This document shows, one piece after another, positions 8,714 to 18,700 of a stretch of DNA of 64,000 nt. Position numbers and translations under genes: made by a program. The DNA is from Halobacteriovorax vibrionivorans. Lineage in GTDB: Bacteria; Bdellovibrionota; Bacteriovoracia; Bacteriovoracales; Bacteriovoracaceae. The notes beneath the pieces were generated by a model. It was not told the origin of the DNA. It saw only the letters and a program-made list of their open reading frames with translations, and did not search any database. The first letter of the stretch is position 1, and every line of letters begins with the position of its first letter. Location of the stretch: contig NZ_QDKL01000001.1 in assembly GCF_003346865.1 (NCBI RefSeq), forward strand, positions 434,001 through 498,000. The letters run 5' to 3'.

Positions 8714-9094
8714 ATGATACGTATGAAAAGAATTAGCCTAGCTATCCTTACATTATCGACACTTGTAGCTTGCTCTCCTAGTTATGAGATTGCTTATGAA
8801 GTTGACTCATGCGTGAAGGAAATCGATACTCGTTACGCAAAGTCAGGTCGTACTCCAAGCTCTATCTATCGTGTTGATGATATTGTCATCAACGAGAAGA
8901 GCAAAGAGCCAGAGATGAAAGTTAGCTCATGGTCAAATTCGCAGTGGTATTATAATGGAAAGAAGAATCTTTCTTATTTTAATGATACAAAACTCTTTAC
9001 TTACGAATCAGTCGATTGCCCAAGAAACTTCGGTGATAAATATCGTAAGAAGAATTTAGGAATTGATAAGAGAATTAAGAAAATCGATCTATAA
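8714..9094 (+). CDS. small predicted lipoprotein
   Basis: 126 residues with a lipoprotein signal peptide: a basic start, a hydrophobic stretch and the lipobox LVAC. The mature part has two further cysteines and many Lys, Ser and Tyr residues but no recognisable domain. Two ATGs (8714 and 8723) are possible starts and neither has a clear Shine-Dalgarno. It is followed at once by a strong bidirectional terminator. Confidence 0.7.
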   Translation: MIRMKRISLAILTLSTLVACSPSYEIAYEVDSCVKEIDTRYAKSGRTPSSIYRVDDIVINEKSKEPEMKVSSWSNSQWYYNGKKNLSYFNDTKLFTYESVDCPRNFGDKYRKKNLGIDKRIKKIDL

Positions 9095-9121
9095 AAAAAG
9101 GGCCTCATCAAGGCCCTTTTT
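9095..9121. terminator. bidirectional rho-independent terminator
   Basis: An 11-bp perfect stem (AAAAAGGGCCT / AGGCCCTTTTT) with a 5-base loop lies between two convergent genes. It has T-runs in both directions, so it can end the lipoprotein transcript on the plus strand and the long minus-strand gene. Confidence 0.9.
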
Positions 9122-9130
9122 ATTTTCTAA

Positions 9131-11440
9131 TTATTCAATACGTTTTAATAATCGATCATATGCAGTCTTTTTATAGCGCACAGAAATTACCTTCCAGATA
9201 TCAACACTCTTATCTTCAATAATTTCACCATCTGGAGTCTCTTCCATATTTGCAACGGCCTGAGCTGTTTCATCAAACTCTGCATGTTTTTGAGCAGCAT
9301 ACGCTTGTGCATCATCTGCACCAAAATCAAACTTAAACTTCTCTGCCTTAGGTGCTTTATACTTACCTATTCCATTTCCACCTTTAGCTTTTGCTGCTAA
9401 TCCATCTTGCTGACCAGCAGTCTCATCACCATTTTCTTCACCATCTTGTTTTGGTGGTTGTGATAAGTATGGAAGGGCCGACATAAGTCCACCTTTACCA
9501 CCAGCTTTCTTATTTAAGTTATTAAAGCCCTTGCCTAAAGAAGCAAGTAATCTTTTCGTGCCTTTGTTTCCATTATTCTGTTTATTAATACGTTCTAAAG
9601 TCTTTTTAAGAGCCTTCCCTGCTTGCTTATTTATAGCATTTGCACTCTTACCCATTACATCAATCGCATGTTGAGTTTTTGGACTTATTGTATCAGCACC
9701 ATTTAGCCCATTTGTTGCATCAACCATTGCTCCAGTAAACCCGCCTGGTATTGAAAAGCCAACATTACTTAATCCTTTCACACCATCTACTAAATATTTC
9801 TCAGGAGATGGACATGCTTTAGATCCATTATTTGTTCTAATTTTTGGAAGTCCTCCAACACACTCTAGTTCTGTTCCAATCTTTTGTGGTTGATAAGCTG
9901 CAAATCGAGTCGTCTTCTTAGATAGGTTCCTAGTCGCTACCTTTGTTACAGCTTGGGCAGACTTAAACTTTTTCAAAATTGATTCTATCTTTTTAATATT
10001 ATCATCAATTGCTTTTGCTTCTGCTTTTGTCGCTTGTGAAGTTGCAATTGCTAGCCCACTAAAGCCAAGCCACAACCATCCTCTTTTAACACTAGAAAGC
10101 ATAAAGTTTGTCATATATGCACCAGTTGGAATAAGATATGCCCCAATTAAACCAAGTAGAACTCCCAAAGAGTTACCCATACCTGCATTAGCTTTATCTA
10201 TAAGTAAATTCATAACTCTTACATAGAAAGGACCTATAGTAGGCTGTTTTAAATTTGCGTGATTTTCATATTGCATTCCACCAGTTGTATTCATCGTAAT
10301 TAATTTATAATTCGTACAATTAGTTTTCATTGTGGCATTAGCCGCTTTTAAATTAGCACTTGCAGCTTCCAGTGCCTTTAATTGTCCCGAAGTTGCTCCT
10401 ACTGAAGAAGTCGTGTTTGCTGTACATTCACCTATAGCTGCAAGAGCTGCTCCACTTGACTCAAGAGAACAATTTGTTGAACTAGCTACTTTCTTGGCAA
10501 GGAATGTTTCAAGCTCACCATACTGGAGCTTTGATTCTCCAGGCACAACTTTTAAACCTTCAATTTCTGCAACTGAAACTGTCACTAGTTCACATTTCGC
10601 TGCTCCATCTGCTACATAAGTTGATGAACTCGCACCACAGGTAGCAGCTGCCGCAGCCGTTTCTGTTGCAGCTAAAAATGCTGCATTTGCTGATTGTGCA
10701 CACAACTGAGCTAAAGAAAGTTCACTATTTGCAAATTTTGCAGCAATTCCTGCAGCTATTGCAAAAGCAGCACCAGCGGCAAGTTGAAACTTGGCCTTAG
10801 ATTCTGCAGTTTCTTTCATCTCTTCGAGAATAGCTTTCTCTTCCTCAAGCATTTGCTGTTGAGAAACATCAACTGTTCCATCTTCAGAAAGACCTTCATA
10901 TTCAATTTTACTTTTACGATCTTTTAGTGATTCGGTTTGTTTAAACATAGACATTAATTCATTACCAAGTAGAATTACGGCCCCCGCCACAGCAGCCCAA
11001 ATATCATAAGGCTTTGAAGGCTGAAAGTAGAACCACATTTTCGAGGTAATATAAGCAATAGTCCCAAGGATAATAGGTGCGACAACGCCATTACCAAAGA
11101 TTTTGAATAGGCCACTTGCTTCTTCTTTGTTGTATGTACCACTCATTTCTTTTCGTTTTTGAGTGATAGCATCCGTATCTGTTTCTTGTGTGTTTTCGAG
11201 TACAACAGTTCCATCATTTGAACGAACTTCTTGGGATTCCATTGAACCACCTGATGAACTTTGCTGCGGATCTCTTTCTGGCTCACCTTCTGGAGCTGGG
11301 TCCTCAGGTGCTTGCGCGTAGGCTTGAGTTGAAGAGATATTGAAACGGGCCAGTTCAATATTGATAGCAATATTTAAATTGATCATCGAAAAGATGATGG
11401 CCATGGTAAATAATTTATTGAGTACGCTTAAAGTTCTCAT
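9131..11440 (-). CDS. large membrane/secreted orphan protein
   Basis: 769 residues with no domain I recognise. An N-terminal signal-like helix ends near AYAQA, followed by a Pro/Glu/Ser-rich low-complexity stretch. Hydrophobic segments lie near residues 120-140, 148-165, 215-235, 420-445 and 455-475. In between is an Ala/Thr/Ser-rich region with at least eight cysteines, which suggests a periplasmic or extracellular disulfide-bonded domain. The C-terminus is Lys/Gly/Asn-rich and charged. GAGGG precedes ATG 11440. The gene is alone between two intergenic gaps. It may be lineage-specific. Confidence 0.7.
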   Translation of the reverse strand: MRTLSVLNKLFTMAIIFSMINLNIAINIELARFNISSTQAYAQAPEDPAPEGEPERDPQQSSSGGSMESQEVRSNDGTVVLENTQETDTDAITQKRKEMSGTYNKEEASGLFKIFGNGVVAPIILGTIAYITSKMWFYFQPSKPYDIWAAVAGAVILLGNELMSMFKQTESLKDRKSKIEYEGLSEDGTVDVSQQQMLEEEKAILEEMKETAESKAKFQLAAGAAFAIAAGIAAKFANSELSLAQLCAQSANAAFLAATETAAAAATCGASSSTYVADGAAKCELVTVSVAEIEGLKVVPGESKLQYGELETFLAKKVASSTNCSLESSGAALAAIGECTANTTSSVGATSGQLKALEAASANLKAANATMKTNCTNYKLITMNTTGGMQYENHANLKQPTIGPFYVRVMNLLIDKANAGMGNSLGVLLGLIGAYLIPTGAYMTNFMLSSVKRGWLWLGFSGLAIATSQATKAEAKAIDDNIKKIESILKKFKSAQAVTKVATRNLSKKTTRFAAYQPQKIGTELECVGGLPKIRTNNGSKACPSPEKYLVDGVKGLSNVGFSIPGGFTGAMVDATNGLNGADTISPKTQHAIDVMGKSANAINKQAGKALKKTLERINKQNNGNKGTKRLLASLGKGFNNLNKKAGGKGGLMSALPYLSQPPKQDGEENGDETAGQQDGLAAKAKGGNGIGKYKAPKAEKFKFDFGADDAQAYAAQKHAEFDETAQAVANMEETPDGEIIEDKSVDIWKVISVRYKKTAYDRLLKRIE

Positions 11441-11576
11441 AAGATCCCTCTTTATTTAATACTATTTTATTATAGGGCCTTAAGAGATCCTAAAAAAGCA
11501 GGAACTTAAGTACAAACTGAGCAATTACAATCACTTAGTATAGTTTTCAAGTGCCAAATAAATGGGTTTTTTAGCC

Positions 11577-12308
11577 TTATTTGAGAATAAAGGAGCGATT
11601 CTTTTTTTCGCGCACCAAAGCAACCCTCTGGTTGTTCATTTTACGCCCGCGATAGCTTGGGATATTTGGATCAGAGGCAATATCAATTTGCTTTTGAACC
11701 ATGGCCTTAAAGGCCGTAATCATTGAGTCTTGGCTTCCATCTAATTCTTCAACACCAAATTTTCCAAGTTCTTCGATTAGGACATGCACCGACTCAACAG
11801 TAGAAAGCGCCTGCTTATGAGGTTGGTGCTTAATGAGAAAGGCAGACTCTTTGTCTGATGAAAATGAGATACGAGGAAGCGTATTGATATTTTTTGATAG
11901 CTTCATCATCTTCTTGGCACAAGGCCAAGTTCCATCAATCACAAAGATCAAAGGCTTCTTCTTTGAAAGAAGCTTGATATCATCTTCAGTAGGAGAAGAG
12001 ATATTAAGCGCATCCTCACCTGGGTATAAGACCATTGGATAATAGTCATCATCTTCAAGTAAAGCGTTTACTCGCTTATCTTGAGTAAAATCAATTCCCA
12101 TAATGAGTTCACTATTTCCTAGAACTTTATGAGTCATTCGCCCAGTACCAAGTTTTTCCTTCTTGGCCTCCATCGGATGAATAAGAATCACAAACTTAGT
12201 ATTTAAAGTAAATGGCCTTAAATGATGACAGACGCAAAGAGTGCTAGGCCTTGAACACCCCATGCACTTTTTGCGATATGTATTTGTGTCTTTTAAATCT
12301 TTTAACAT
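11577..12308 (-). CDS. DTW-domain tRNA-uridine aminocarboxypropyltransferase
   Basis: 243 residues. The DTW family transfers the 3-amino-3-carboxypropyl group of SAM to uridine in tRNA (acp3U; E. coli TapT/YfiP). Visible are the N-terminal zinc cluster CMGCSRPSTLCVC (~15-28), the signature DGTW (~128-131) and the STVES segment typical of the family. No signal peptide is present. It starts 6 bases after the Spx/ArsC-like gene ends, so the two are co-transcribed. Substrate position in tRNA cannot be told from sequence. Confidence 0.88.
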   Translation of the reverse strand: MLKDLKDTNTYRKKCMGCSRPSTLCVCHHLRPFTLNTKFVILIHPMEAKKEKLGTGRMTHKVLGNSELIMGIDFTQDKRVNALLEDDDYYPMVLYPGEDALNISSPTEDDIKLLSKKKPLIFVIDGTWPCAKKMMKLSKNINTLPRISFSSDKESAFLIKHQPHKQALSTVESVHVLIEELGKFGVEELDGSQDSMITAFKAMVQKQIDIASDPNIPSYRGRKMNNQRVALVREKKNRSFILK

Positions 12309-12314
12309 AAATTA

Positions 12315-12653
12315 TTATTTTACTACTTTATCCCACTCTTCAGTGCTGAAGCCACGTAATGTCTTCTTACCCTTTTCAAGTATTGGTCTCTTAATAGCAG
12401 ATGTATTTTCTATTAGAAGTTTAATCTGTTGTGCTTTAGTTGCCCCTTCAAATTCATCCTTGATCTTTCTAAATGTTGGACCTCTTTTATTTGCAGGTAA
12501 CTCACCAAAAGCTTCGTCCCATCTTTTTAAATCTTCTTTAGTTGGAGGAGTTTTCTTATAATCAATAAACTCGTAACTTGCACCTTTTGCATCTAAATAC
12601 TTAAGAGCTTTTTTTACAGTGTCACAATTTTTAATTCCATAAATCTTCATCAT
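12315..12653 (-). CDS. Spx/ArsC-family protein (YffB-like)
   Basis: 112 residues with a thioredoxin-like ArsC/Spx fold: KIYGIKNCDTVKKA at the N-terminus carries a single Cys (Cys-9 counting from the second Met) with no second Cys two residues later, followed by the family's IDYKKTPP and later TSAIKRPIL segments. The single-Cys pattern and small size point to the YffB subgroup rather than a redox-sensing CxxC Spx. Its start overlaps the stop of the upstream methyltransferase gene by 4 bases, showing translational coupling. Confidence 0.85.
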   Translation of the reverse strand: MMKIYGIKNCDTVKKALKYLDAKGASYEFIDYKKTPPTKEDLKRWDEAFGELPANKRGPTFRKIKDEFEGATKAQQIKLLIENTSAIKRPILEKGKKTLRGFSTEEWDKVVK

Positions 12654-13291
12654 AAATCCTTTTTTAAAATAACGACCTGTCGATTAATTATCTCAATACT
12701 GGCACCTAATTCTTTTGCGATAAAAGTAAAGACGTCCTCATTAAAAAATCCTACATGAGTCTCATCCCTTAGATACCACCAATTATTAAATTTATCTTTA
12801 TCTTCTGGAAGAAAGTAAGTCATTACACCTAAGAGCCCACCAGGCTTTACAAGACTCCAACATCTTCTAATATCTTCATATGGACTATAGAAGTGTTCCC
12901 AAACCTCTGTGGAAGTTACAAAGTCGTAACCTTCTTCAACTAAGAGAGACTTATCATCGGCGTAGTAAATATCATAATCTTTAACATCGTGTCCTAGTTT
13001 TGCCATCTCTAAAGACAAAGTCGGGCCAGGGCCACAGCCAAAATCTAATCCTTTTGAAGGACGATGAAGTCTTTCATTTAAAGGTAGAATTAGGCGATTG
13101 AGAAAGTCCACATATCCTTGGTCGACACTATCATTATTATGATTGTCATAACGACTTTTTTCAATTTTTGCTTCTAATAATTTATTGCGATCCTTAAAAA
13201 CATAAGAACAATTAAGGCACTCAAAATAATCATTTTGAATGGCGTGCGCGTAGAGCTGCGTTGAATTATTTAAGCAAAGTGGACATGGCAT
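12650..13291 (-). CDS. zinc-ribbon SAM-dependent methyltransferase
   Basis: 213 residues. An N-terminal CxxC...CxxC zinc ribbon (CPLC at 3-6, CLNC ~30-33) is joined to a class I methyltransferase domain with SAM motif I LDFGCGPGP (~80) and the downstream acidic and EVWEHF segments. This matches the methyltransferase-type-11/23 families; the substrate is unknown. It ends inside the start of the Spx-like gene and begins 13 bases after the cysteine-cluster gene, so it belongs to the same minus-strand operon of putative RNA/protein modification genes. Confidence 0.85.
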   Translation of the reverse strand: MPCPLCLNNSTQLYAHAIQNDYFECLNCSYVFKDRNKLLEAKIEKSRYDNHNNDSVDQGYVDFLNRLILPLNERLHRPSKGLDFGCGPGPTLSLEMAKLGHDVKDYDIYYADDKSLLVEEGYDFVTSTEVWEHFYSPYEDIRRCWSLVKPGGLLGVMTYFLPEDKDKFNNWWYLRDETHVGFFNEDVFTFIAKELGASIEIINRQVVILKKDL

Positions 13292-13304
13292 ATTGATGTT
13301 TTTA

Positions 13305-14012
13305 TTACATCATTAGGTCATTGAAAAGGTTTTTAAGCTGCTTTAGCCTAAACCTTTTGAAGTTTTTCTTCATTGATTTCGTTAGTTTTTCTTGAGAGAT
13401 TCTATTGATTGCCTGGACAAGCATATGTGGAAGAGCTCCCCCTTCCCCACTTAAGTTAAAAGCAGCTATCGTTATTAAGTCTGGCTTTTTAGTCTTTAAT
13501 AGGCGAATCGATTGGTAGTGGCCATTGCTTGTATCACAAGCGCTTGGATCACTAACGGCATAATTTGTACGACATACACTTGGTCGATCAAAGTAGACCT
13601 TACAAGCACCGTTTTCATCTAAGAAGACACAGCTCCTATCCTGGAAGTCCTGTTCAAACCAAGCTTCAGTACTATCTTTTTTCAAAGACTGCTTAACTAA
13701 TTTTTCAACATCAATCTTTATTCCGTCTTCTAAAATGCTAATTGCAAGTAAATCAGCTTCATCACGATTTACAGAGACCTGAGTATGACAACATGCTGAA
13801 CAGCCCTTTCGACAAGAGATTAATTCATTTACATCAGCATCAGCAATTATATCCTGAAGAGACTCATCAATTAATTCGTGGGAAAGTTGGGCACGTTCGG
13901 CAGAATCGTAGCGCTTGGCCATTCTCTCATAAGAAGCGATATAGAAACGTCGAAACTCTAATAAGTTAGAGAATTTCTTAAAAGTTTCTAATGCTCTTTG
14001 AGGATAATTCAG
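13305..14012 (-). CDS. YkgJ-type cysteine-cluster protein, probable CTG start
   Basis: The core shows the YkgJ/UPF0153 pattern of putative Zn/Fe-binding cysteines: CRKGCSACC, then CVFLDENGAC and CRTNYAV...AC. These families are of unknown biochemical role. A start at ATG 13922 (205 residues) has only a poorly spaced GAGAG. The frame stays open for 30 codons upstream to a CTG at 14010-14012 that is preceded by a perfect AGGAGG (14018-14023) with 5-base spacing, and the extra residues form a plausible charged amphipathic helix. No ATG, GTG or TTG lies in between. I therefore give the 235-residue form; ATG 13922 is the conservative alternative. Confidence 0.75.
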   Translation of the reverse strand: MNYPQRALETFKKFSNLLEFRRFYIASYERMAKRYDSAERAQLSHELIDESLQDIIADADVNELISCRKGCSACCHTQVSVNRDEADLLAISILEDGIKIDVEKLVKQSLKKDSTEAWFEQDFQDRSCVFLDENGACKVYFDRPSVCRTNYAVSDPSACDTSNGHYQSIRLLKTKKPDLITIAAFNLSGEGGALPHMLVQAINRISQEKLTKSMKKNFKRFRLKQLKNLFNDLMM

Positions 14013-14017
14013 CTCAA

Positions 14018-14023
14018 CCTCCT
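14018..14023 (-). promoter_or_regulatory. Shine-Dalgarno that selects a CTG start
   Basis: AGGAGG on the minus strand, 5 bases upstream of the in-frame CTG at 14012. It is the strongest ribosome binding site near this gene and supports starting the cysteine-cluster protein 30 codons before the first ATG. The remaining gap to 14235 holds a 6-bp hairpin at 14036-14054 (GAGTCT/AGACTC) and the efflux operon promoter region. Confidence 0.6.
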
Positions 14024-14183
14024 GATAAAGCTAAAGAGTCTTAGTAAGAGACTCAAATAAATTATATCGCATCAACAATGAACACGAACCAGGTAGGCAA
14101 TAATCTCTATTTACAAACAGAACGTATTCACTTTAACTAACACAAAATAAATTACTGGATTTTTCTTCTATACTATCGTAAGA

Positions 14184-14216
14184 TTCAAACAATCGTTTGA
14201 ACTAAACATACGTTTG
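14184..14216 (+). promoter_or_regulatory. tandem palindromic operator (TetR-type) of the efflux operon
   Basis: TTCAAAC-AATC-GTTTGAA is a perfect inverted repeat (14184-14201), followed after one base by a second, weaker copy TAAACATACGTTTG (14203-14216). The two 14-bp cores share the AAACA-N2-CGTTTG pattern, with centres 17 bases apart. A -10-like TATACT (14169-14174) lies just upstream, so a bound repressor would sit on the start region. The TetR gene at the end of the operon (18907) is the obvious ligand; binding is inference. Confidence 0.75.
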
Positions 14217-14235
14217 ACTAAAACCTAGGATTTTT

Positions 14236-15717
14236 ATGAATATTTTCAAGTACTTATGCCAAGGATTATCATCTTCGATTCTCCTCGTACTATTAATCAA
14301 TCAAAGTATCCACGCAGAGACCATTACTGTTAACGAAGAAACATTAGTAAACTGGGCCGGCCAAGAGAATTTTAATCGCTTAAGGATATCTCTTGATGAA
14401 TTAGCAAAGAAGCAAGAAAGGGCCAAGTATGATGAGAACTTTGGTTTTACTTTTGATGCCGAAGCAAATTATCAGGAAACAAAAGAGCAATCCTTTGTTC
14501 AATTTATTCCAGTAAGCTCTCCTGTGGCAGACTTTAAAGCAAAGTTATCAAAGAACTCAAAGTACGGACTTCAGTACGGTGTTGTGATGAATAGTAATCA
14601 AGTAACAAATAATCTCTATAAAGATGGGACAACAACATCAGCTGGAGCCTTTTTAGCTTTAGATCTTTATAAGGATTTCCTGGGTTCAACTTCTCGAGTA
14701 CAAGATAAGAGCCTTTTAGTACAAGAAGAAATATCTAAAAGACAAAGATCAATTTCAGAGCATACTTTTATTCAAGAAGTTAGAAAGCTCTACTGGAAGA
14801 TTGTGGCCAATAATGAATCCACAAAAATTGCACGTGCTCTTTTAAAAACAACAAAGAAACTCGAAAAAGATACAAGAAAGAGATTTCAAAGCAACATTGC
14901 TGACAAAGGTGATCTTGCTCGAATTAGCTCACAAGTTGAAGCACGTAATGGGCAACTCTATCTTTTAGAGTTTGAACGAAACGAGTTGATCAAAACTTTA
15001 AAGTCACTCTTTCCAGATAAATTAGGTGGTAAAGATCTTAGATTAGCAAATTATAATCTTGATAATACAGTTAATGATGTCATGGCCTGTACGCAGAAAA
15101 TAGCACAACACATGACTTCCCTTCCTCTTGAATACACACAATACGATGAGATTCTTGGCCTTCTTCAAAAAGATTTAGAACTTTCAAGAGAAGTTAATAA
15201 GAATTATGACAAATCAAATCTCAAGCTAATTTCGCAATTTGAAGTTGTCGGGAAAGACTATAGTTATTCAGATAGCTTCAAAAAACTTTCAGATGAAGGA
15301 GATAGCCGTTTCTCAGTAGGTCTTCAATGGACAATGCCAATCGGTGGAGAAAAAGATAAAACAAAGGCCATCCAAGACGAAATTATTAGAAGAAGAAACC
15401 TAGCTGATTCACAAGAGGTAAAAGGGAAACTAGATGCATTTCATGCTCAAACATTAAGATCAGTTCTAACTCTTCAAAATGTAATTCGTGCACAAAAAAG
15501 AAATGCGAAACATCTTAGAGAAACGTTAAAAGATTCTAAGAGAAAATTTAGTCAGGCCCGTCTAACTTCACAAGATCTATTAATTGATGAGAACCAACTC
15601 CTAAATTCAAATCTTGATGAAATTAGTACTAAGTACCAAGTAATCGAAACAATTATTAATTATTTTACAGTTTTTAATCAAATTCCATGTAAGTTAAACA
15701 AAAGAGCACAACTATGA
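14236..15717 (+). CDS. TolC-family outer-membrane efflux protein
   Basis: 493 residues with a signal peptide cleaved near IHA-ET. The sequence has the long alternating coiled-coil helices and two repeats typical of TolC/OEP channels (helical segments ~150-260 and ~385-470, with strand-rich DAEANY, GLQYGVV and FSVGLQWTMPIGG pieces forming the barrel). TolC channels form the outer-membrane exit duct of tripartite pumps. AGGA lies 6 bases before ATG 14236. Its stop overlaps the start of the RND gene by 4 bases. It is called from overall pattern, not from a single motif. Confidence 0.87.
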   Translation: MNIFKYLCQGLSSSILLVLLINQSIHAETITVNEETLVNWAGQENFNRLRISLDELAKKQERAKYDENFGFTFDAEANYQETKEQSFVQFIPVSSPVADFKAKLSKNSKYGLQYGVVMNSNQVTNNLYKDGTTTSAGAFLALDLYKDFLGSTSRVQDKSLLVQEEISKRQRSISEHTFIQEVRKLYWKIVANNESTKIARALLKTTKKLEKDTRKRFQSNIADKGDLARISSQVEARNGQLYLLEFERNELIKTLKSLFPDKLGGKDLRLANYNLDNTVNDVMACTQKIAQHMTSLPLEYTQYDEILGLLQKDLELSREVNKNYDKSNLKLISQFEVVGKDYSYSDSFKKLSDEGDSRFSVGLQWTMPIGGEKDKTKAIQDEIIRRRNLADSQEVKGKLDAFHAQTLRSVLTLQNVIRAQKRNAKHLRETLKDSKRKFSQARLTSQDLLIDENQLLNSNLDEISTKYQVIETIINYFTVFNQIPCKLNKRAQL

Positions 15718-18700
15718 GTCTTGTATCAAAATTCTTTATAGAGAATCATAAATTTACAATCGTTGTTACCTTCTTCCTCTTAATCTATGGATTAATGGGA
15801 CTAAATAAAATGACGGCCGAATCTTATCCGACAGTTTCCTTTGCAACTGCTGTTGTGACAACAGTTTATGATGGTGCATCGGCAAATGACATAGAGATTA
15901 AGATCACAAAACCGATTGAAGATGAAATCAGAACTGTCTCAGGAGTAAAGGACGTTAAGTCAACTTCACAGGCAGGGCTATCTAAAATTGTAATACGTGT
16001 TGATATGGATAATGTTGATAGCGTCGATGACGTTATGAGCGATTTACAAAAGGCGGTTGATCGAGTTTCAGACTTACCGACAGATCTTCAAGATGCTCCT
16101 CTCTTTCAAGAAGTTAATTCAGAAGAGATTCCAGTATATCAAATTGCACTTGTTGGACCAAATAATATACGAGAAAGAGATGCACTGGCTGATGTTCTGA
16201 AAGAAGATATTGAAGATATCAAGGCCGTTAAAGGTGTTACTCTTGATGGATTTTCTAAAAGAAGATTTGAAATTATTCTAGACCTTAAGAAATTAAACCA
16301 AATGCATATTGGAATTGATGAAGTTTTAAATAAGTTAAGACTTCGAAATGTTAATATTCCAGGTGGGACACTTAAATCAGAAGATGATCAAAAGCTTGTT
16401 CGTATTGAAGCGAAAGTTCAAAACGTGGAGCAACTTCGTAATATTTTAATTCGCTCTAACTTCTCTGGTTCAAATATCTTCCTAAAAGATGTGGCAAAGG
16501 TTGTTGATGGTAAAGAAGAGAGAAAAGTTATTACTTCTTATAATGGAGAAGAAGCTACTTTAATTACAATCTCTAAAAAAGCTGGTGAAGACACAATTCA
16601 AATGGTTGAAAAGATCAAAGAACATATGAAGGAATTTGAAAAGAGATATCCTGAATATAAGTTCTACGTTTATAACAACGAAGAGATTAAAGTTGTAAAT
16701 AAATTAGAAGTACTTGCTTCTAACGCAATTTCTGGTTTATTGCTGGTCGTTTTCTTCCTCTTTATCTTTTTACCAGGAAGAATTGGTTTACTCGCTAGTT
16801 TCTCTCTCCCTCTAGCAGTATTTGGTACTCTAGGATTTATGCCTGACTATGGCCTAACGTTAAACGCTATGACTATTCTAGCACTCGTTATTGCCCTTGG
16901 TATGCTTGTTGATAATAGTGTTGTTATCAGTGAGAACTTTACAAGATTGATGACTGAAGAAGGATATAGTGCAAAAGATGCAGCCCTAAAGAGTGTTAAG
17001 TCACTATGGCTTCCTATTACAGGGACGGCCATGACGACAATTGCGGCCTTCCTGCCAATGCTTGTTACAAAAGGAATCATGGGACAATTTATTAAGGCAA
17101 TCCCTATTATTGTTACCGCTTCTTTAATACTTTCTTTAATCGAGTCTTTTTTCTTACTTCCAATGAGACTTGCAAAATACTCAGGTTCAGCAAAGAAGAC
17201 AGGTAAAGAAAAGAAAGCTGATTGGTTTGCAAAGTTTCAATCAAAATTTGAAAGCTTAATGACTGTTGTAGTTAGACACCGTTATATTTCGGTATTCTTC
17301 TTCACTTCAGTTATTATCGGTTCATTAGTCTTCATGGCAGTTGGTAATAAGTTTATTCTCTTCCCTGCGGATCAAACTGAAATCTACCTAGTTCGCTATG
17401 AAGCCAAAAGAGGAACTCCAGTTGAGCAAACTGAAGAATATATGCTTACAATAAGCAAAAAAATTAAAGAAAAGATTGGTGAGCAGGCCAAGCATATTGT
17501 TGGTTTTGCAGGAAAAGCTTCAGTTGGATTTTCAGACCCAAAGGATAAAGAGGGAAATAACGTTGGTCTAATCTTTGTCTATGTGAATGACTATGCCAAA
17601 TTTAATATTGCTGAAACAGTAATGTTAAAGAAGTTACGTGAAATCAAGATGCCAGAGCTAAAGTCTCTAACTTTTGAATCTCAAGTAAATGGACCTCCTG
17701 TAGGTGAAGATATCCAAGGTACCTTCAGATCTAATAGTTTTGAACAACTTGATAAAATCATTGGAGAGATCTCTAATGAACTCGGCCAAATCAATGGAGT
17801 CCTAGATCTTAAAACTGATGATGTATTTGGTGATGAAGAAGTTTACGTTGATATTGACTATGTAAAAGCTGATCAATTAGGTGTAACAGCATCTCAAATT
17901 GGTAATGCAGTTAGGTCGGCAGTCGCAGGAAGTATTGCAAGTACAGTAACTCTTGATAATAAAGATGTTGATCTTGAAGTAAGATTTAAGAAGGCCCTTC
18001 GCGGAAAACCAAGTGATATCTTAAATATCAAAGTTATGGATAATCGTGGCAATCTCATTCCTCTAAGCTCTGTTGCAAAAGTGAGAAAAGAAGAAGGGAC
18101 ACCAAATGTTAAGAGATATGACTTTAAACGAGCAAAAACGCTTATTGGTTCTGTTGATAATATAAATACAACATCAGCTGCTGCAAACTCTAAATTAAAA
18201 GAGATCTTTGAAAGAGTATCTTCAAAATATCCTGGGGTATCACTACGTTTTGGTGGTGCTGCAGAAAGTACAGCGGAGTCTCTACAGTCACTAGCTGAAG
18301 CTGGTGTGCTAGCAATTATTGCGATTTTTGCGATCTTAGTATTCTTATTTAAGAGTTTTTTAAGGCCAATGATCATTATGATGACAATACCACTAGGCTT
18401 TATTGGTTTTTCAATTGCTTTTGCAACACCAATTCTAAGTGGTTACCCTGATCGATCACGTCCTATTAGCTTCCTGGCCCTTATTGGTATTATTGGACTT
18501 GCTGGTATTATTGTAAATTCAGGGATTGTTCTAATTAGTTTCATTGACGAGCTAAGACAAGAAGGTAAATTGAGTCTCGATGAAATCCTTGTTAAGGCTT
18601 CTGGACTAAGGCTAAGAGCAGTACTTGTAACTTCACTTACAACTGTTTCAGGTCTATTACCGACGGCTTACGGAATCGGTGGTTCTGATGCGATGCTTGT

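Noticed and set aside
17894..18376. 160-codon minus-strand frame inside the RND gene
   Set aside because: Shadow of a well-conserved coding sequence, with no ribosome site.
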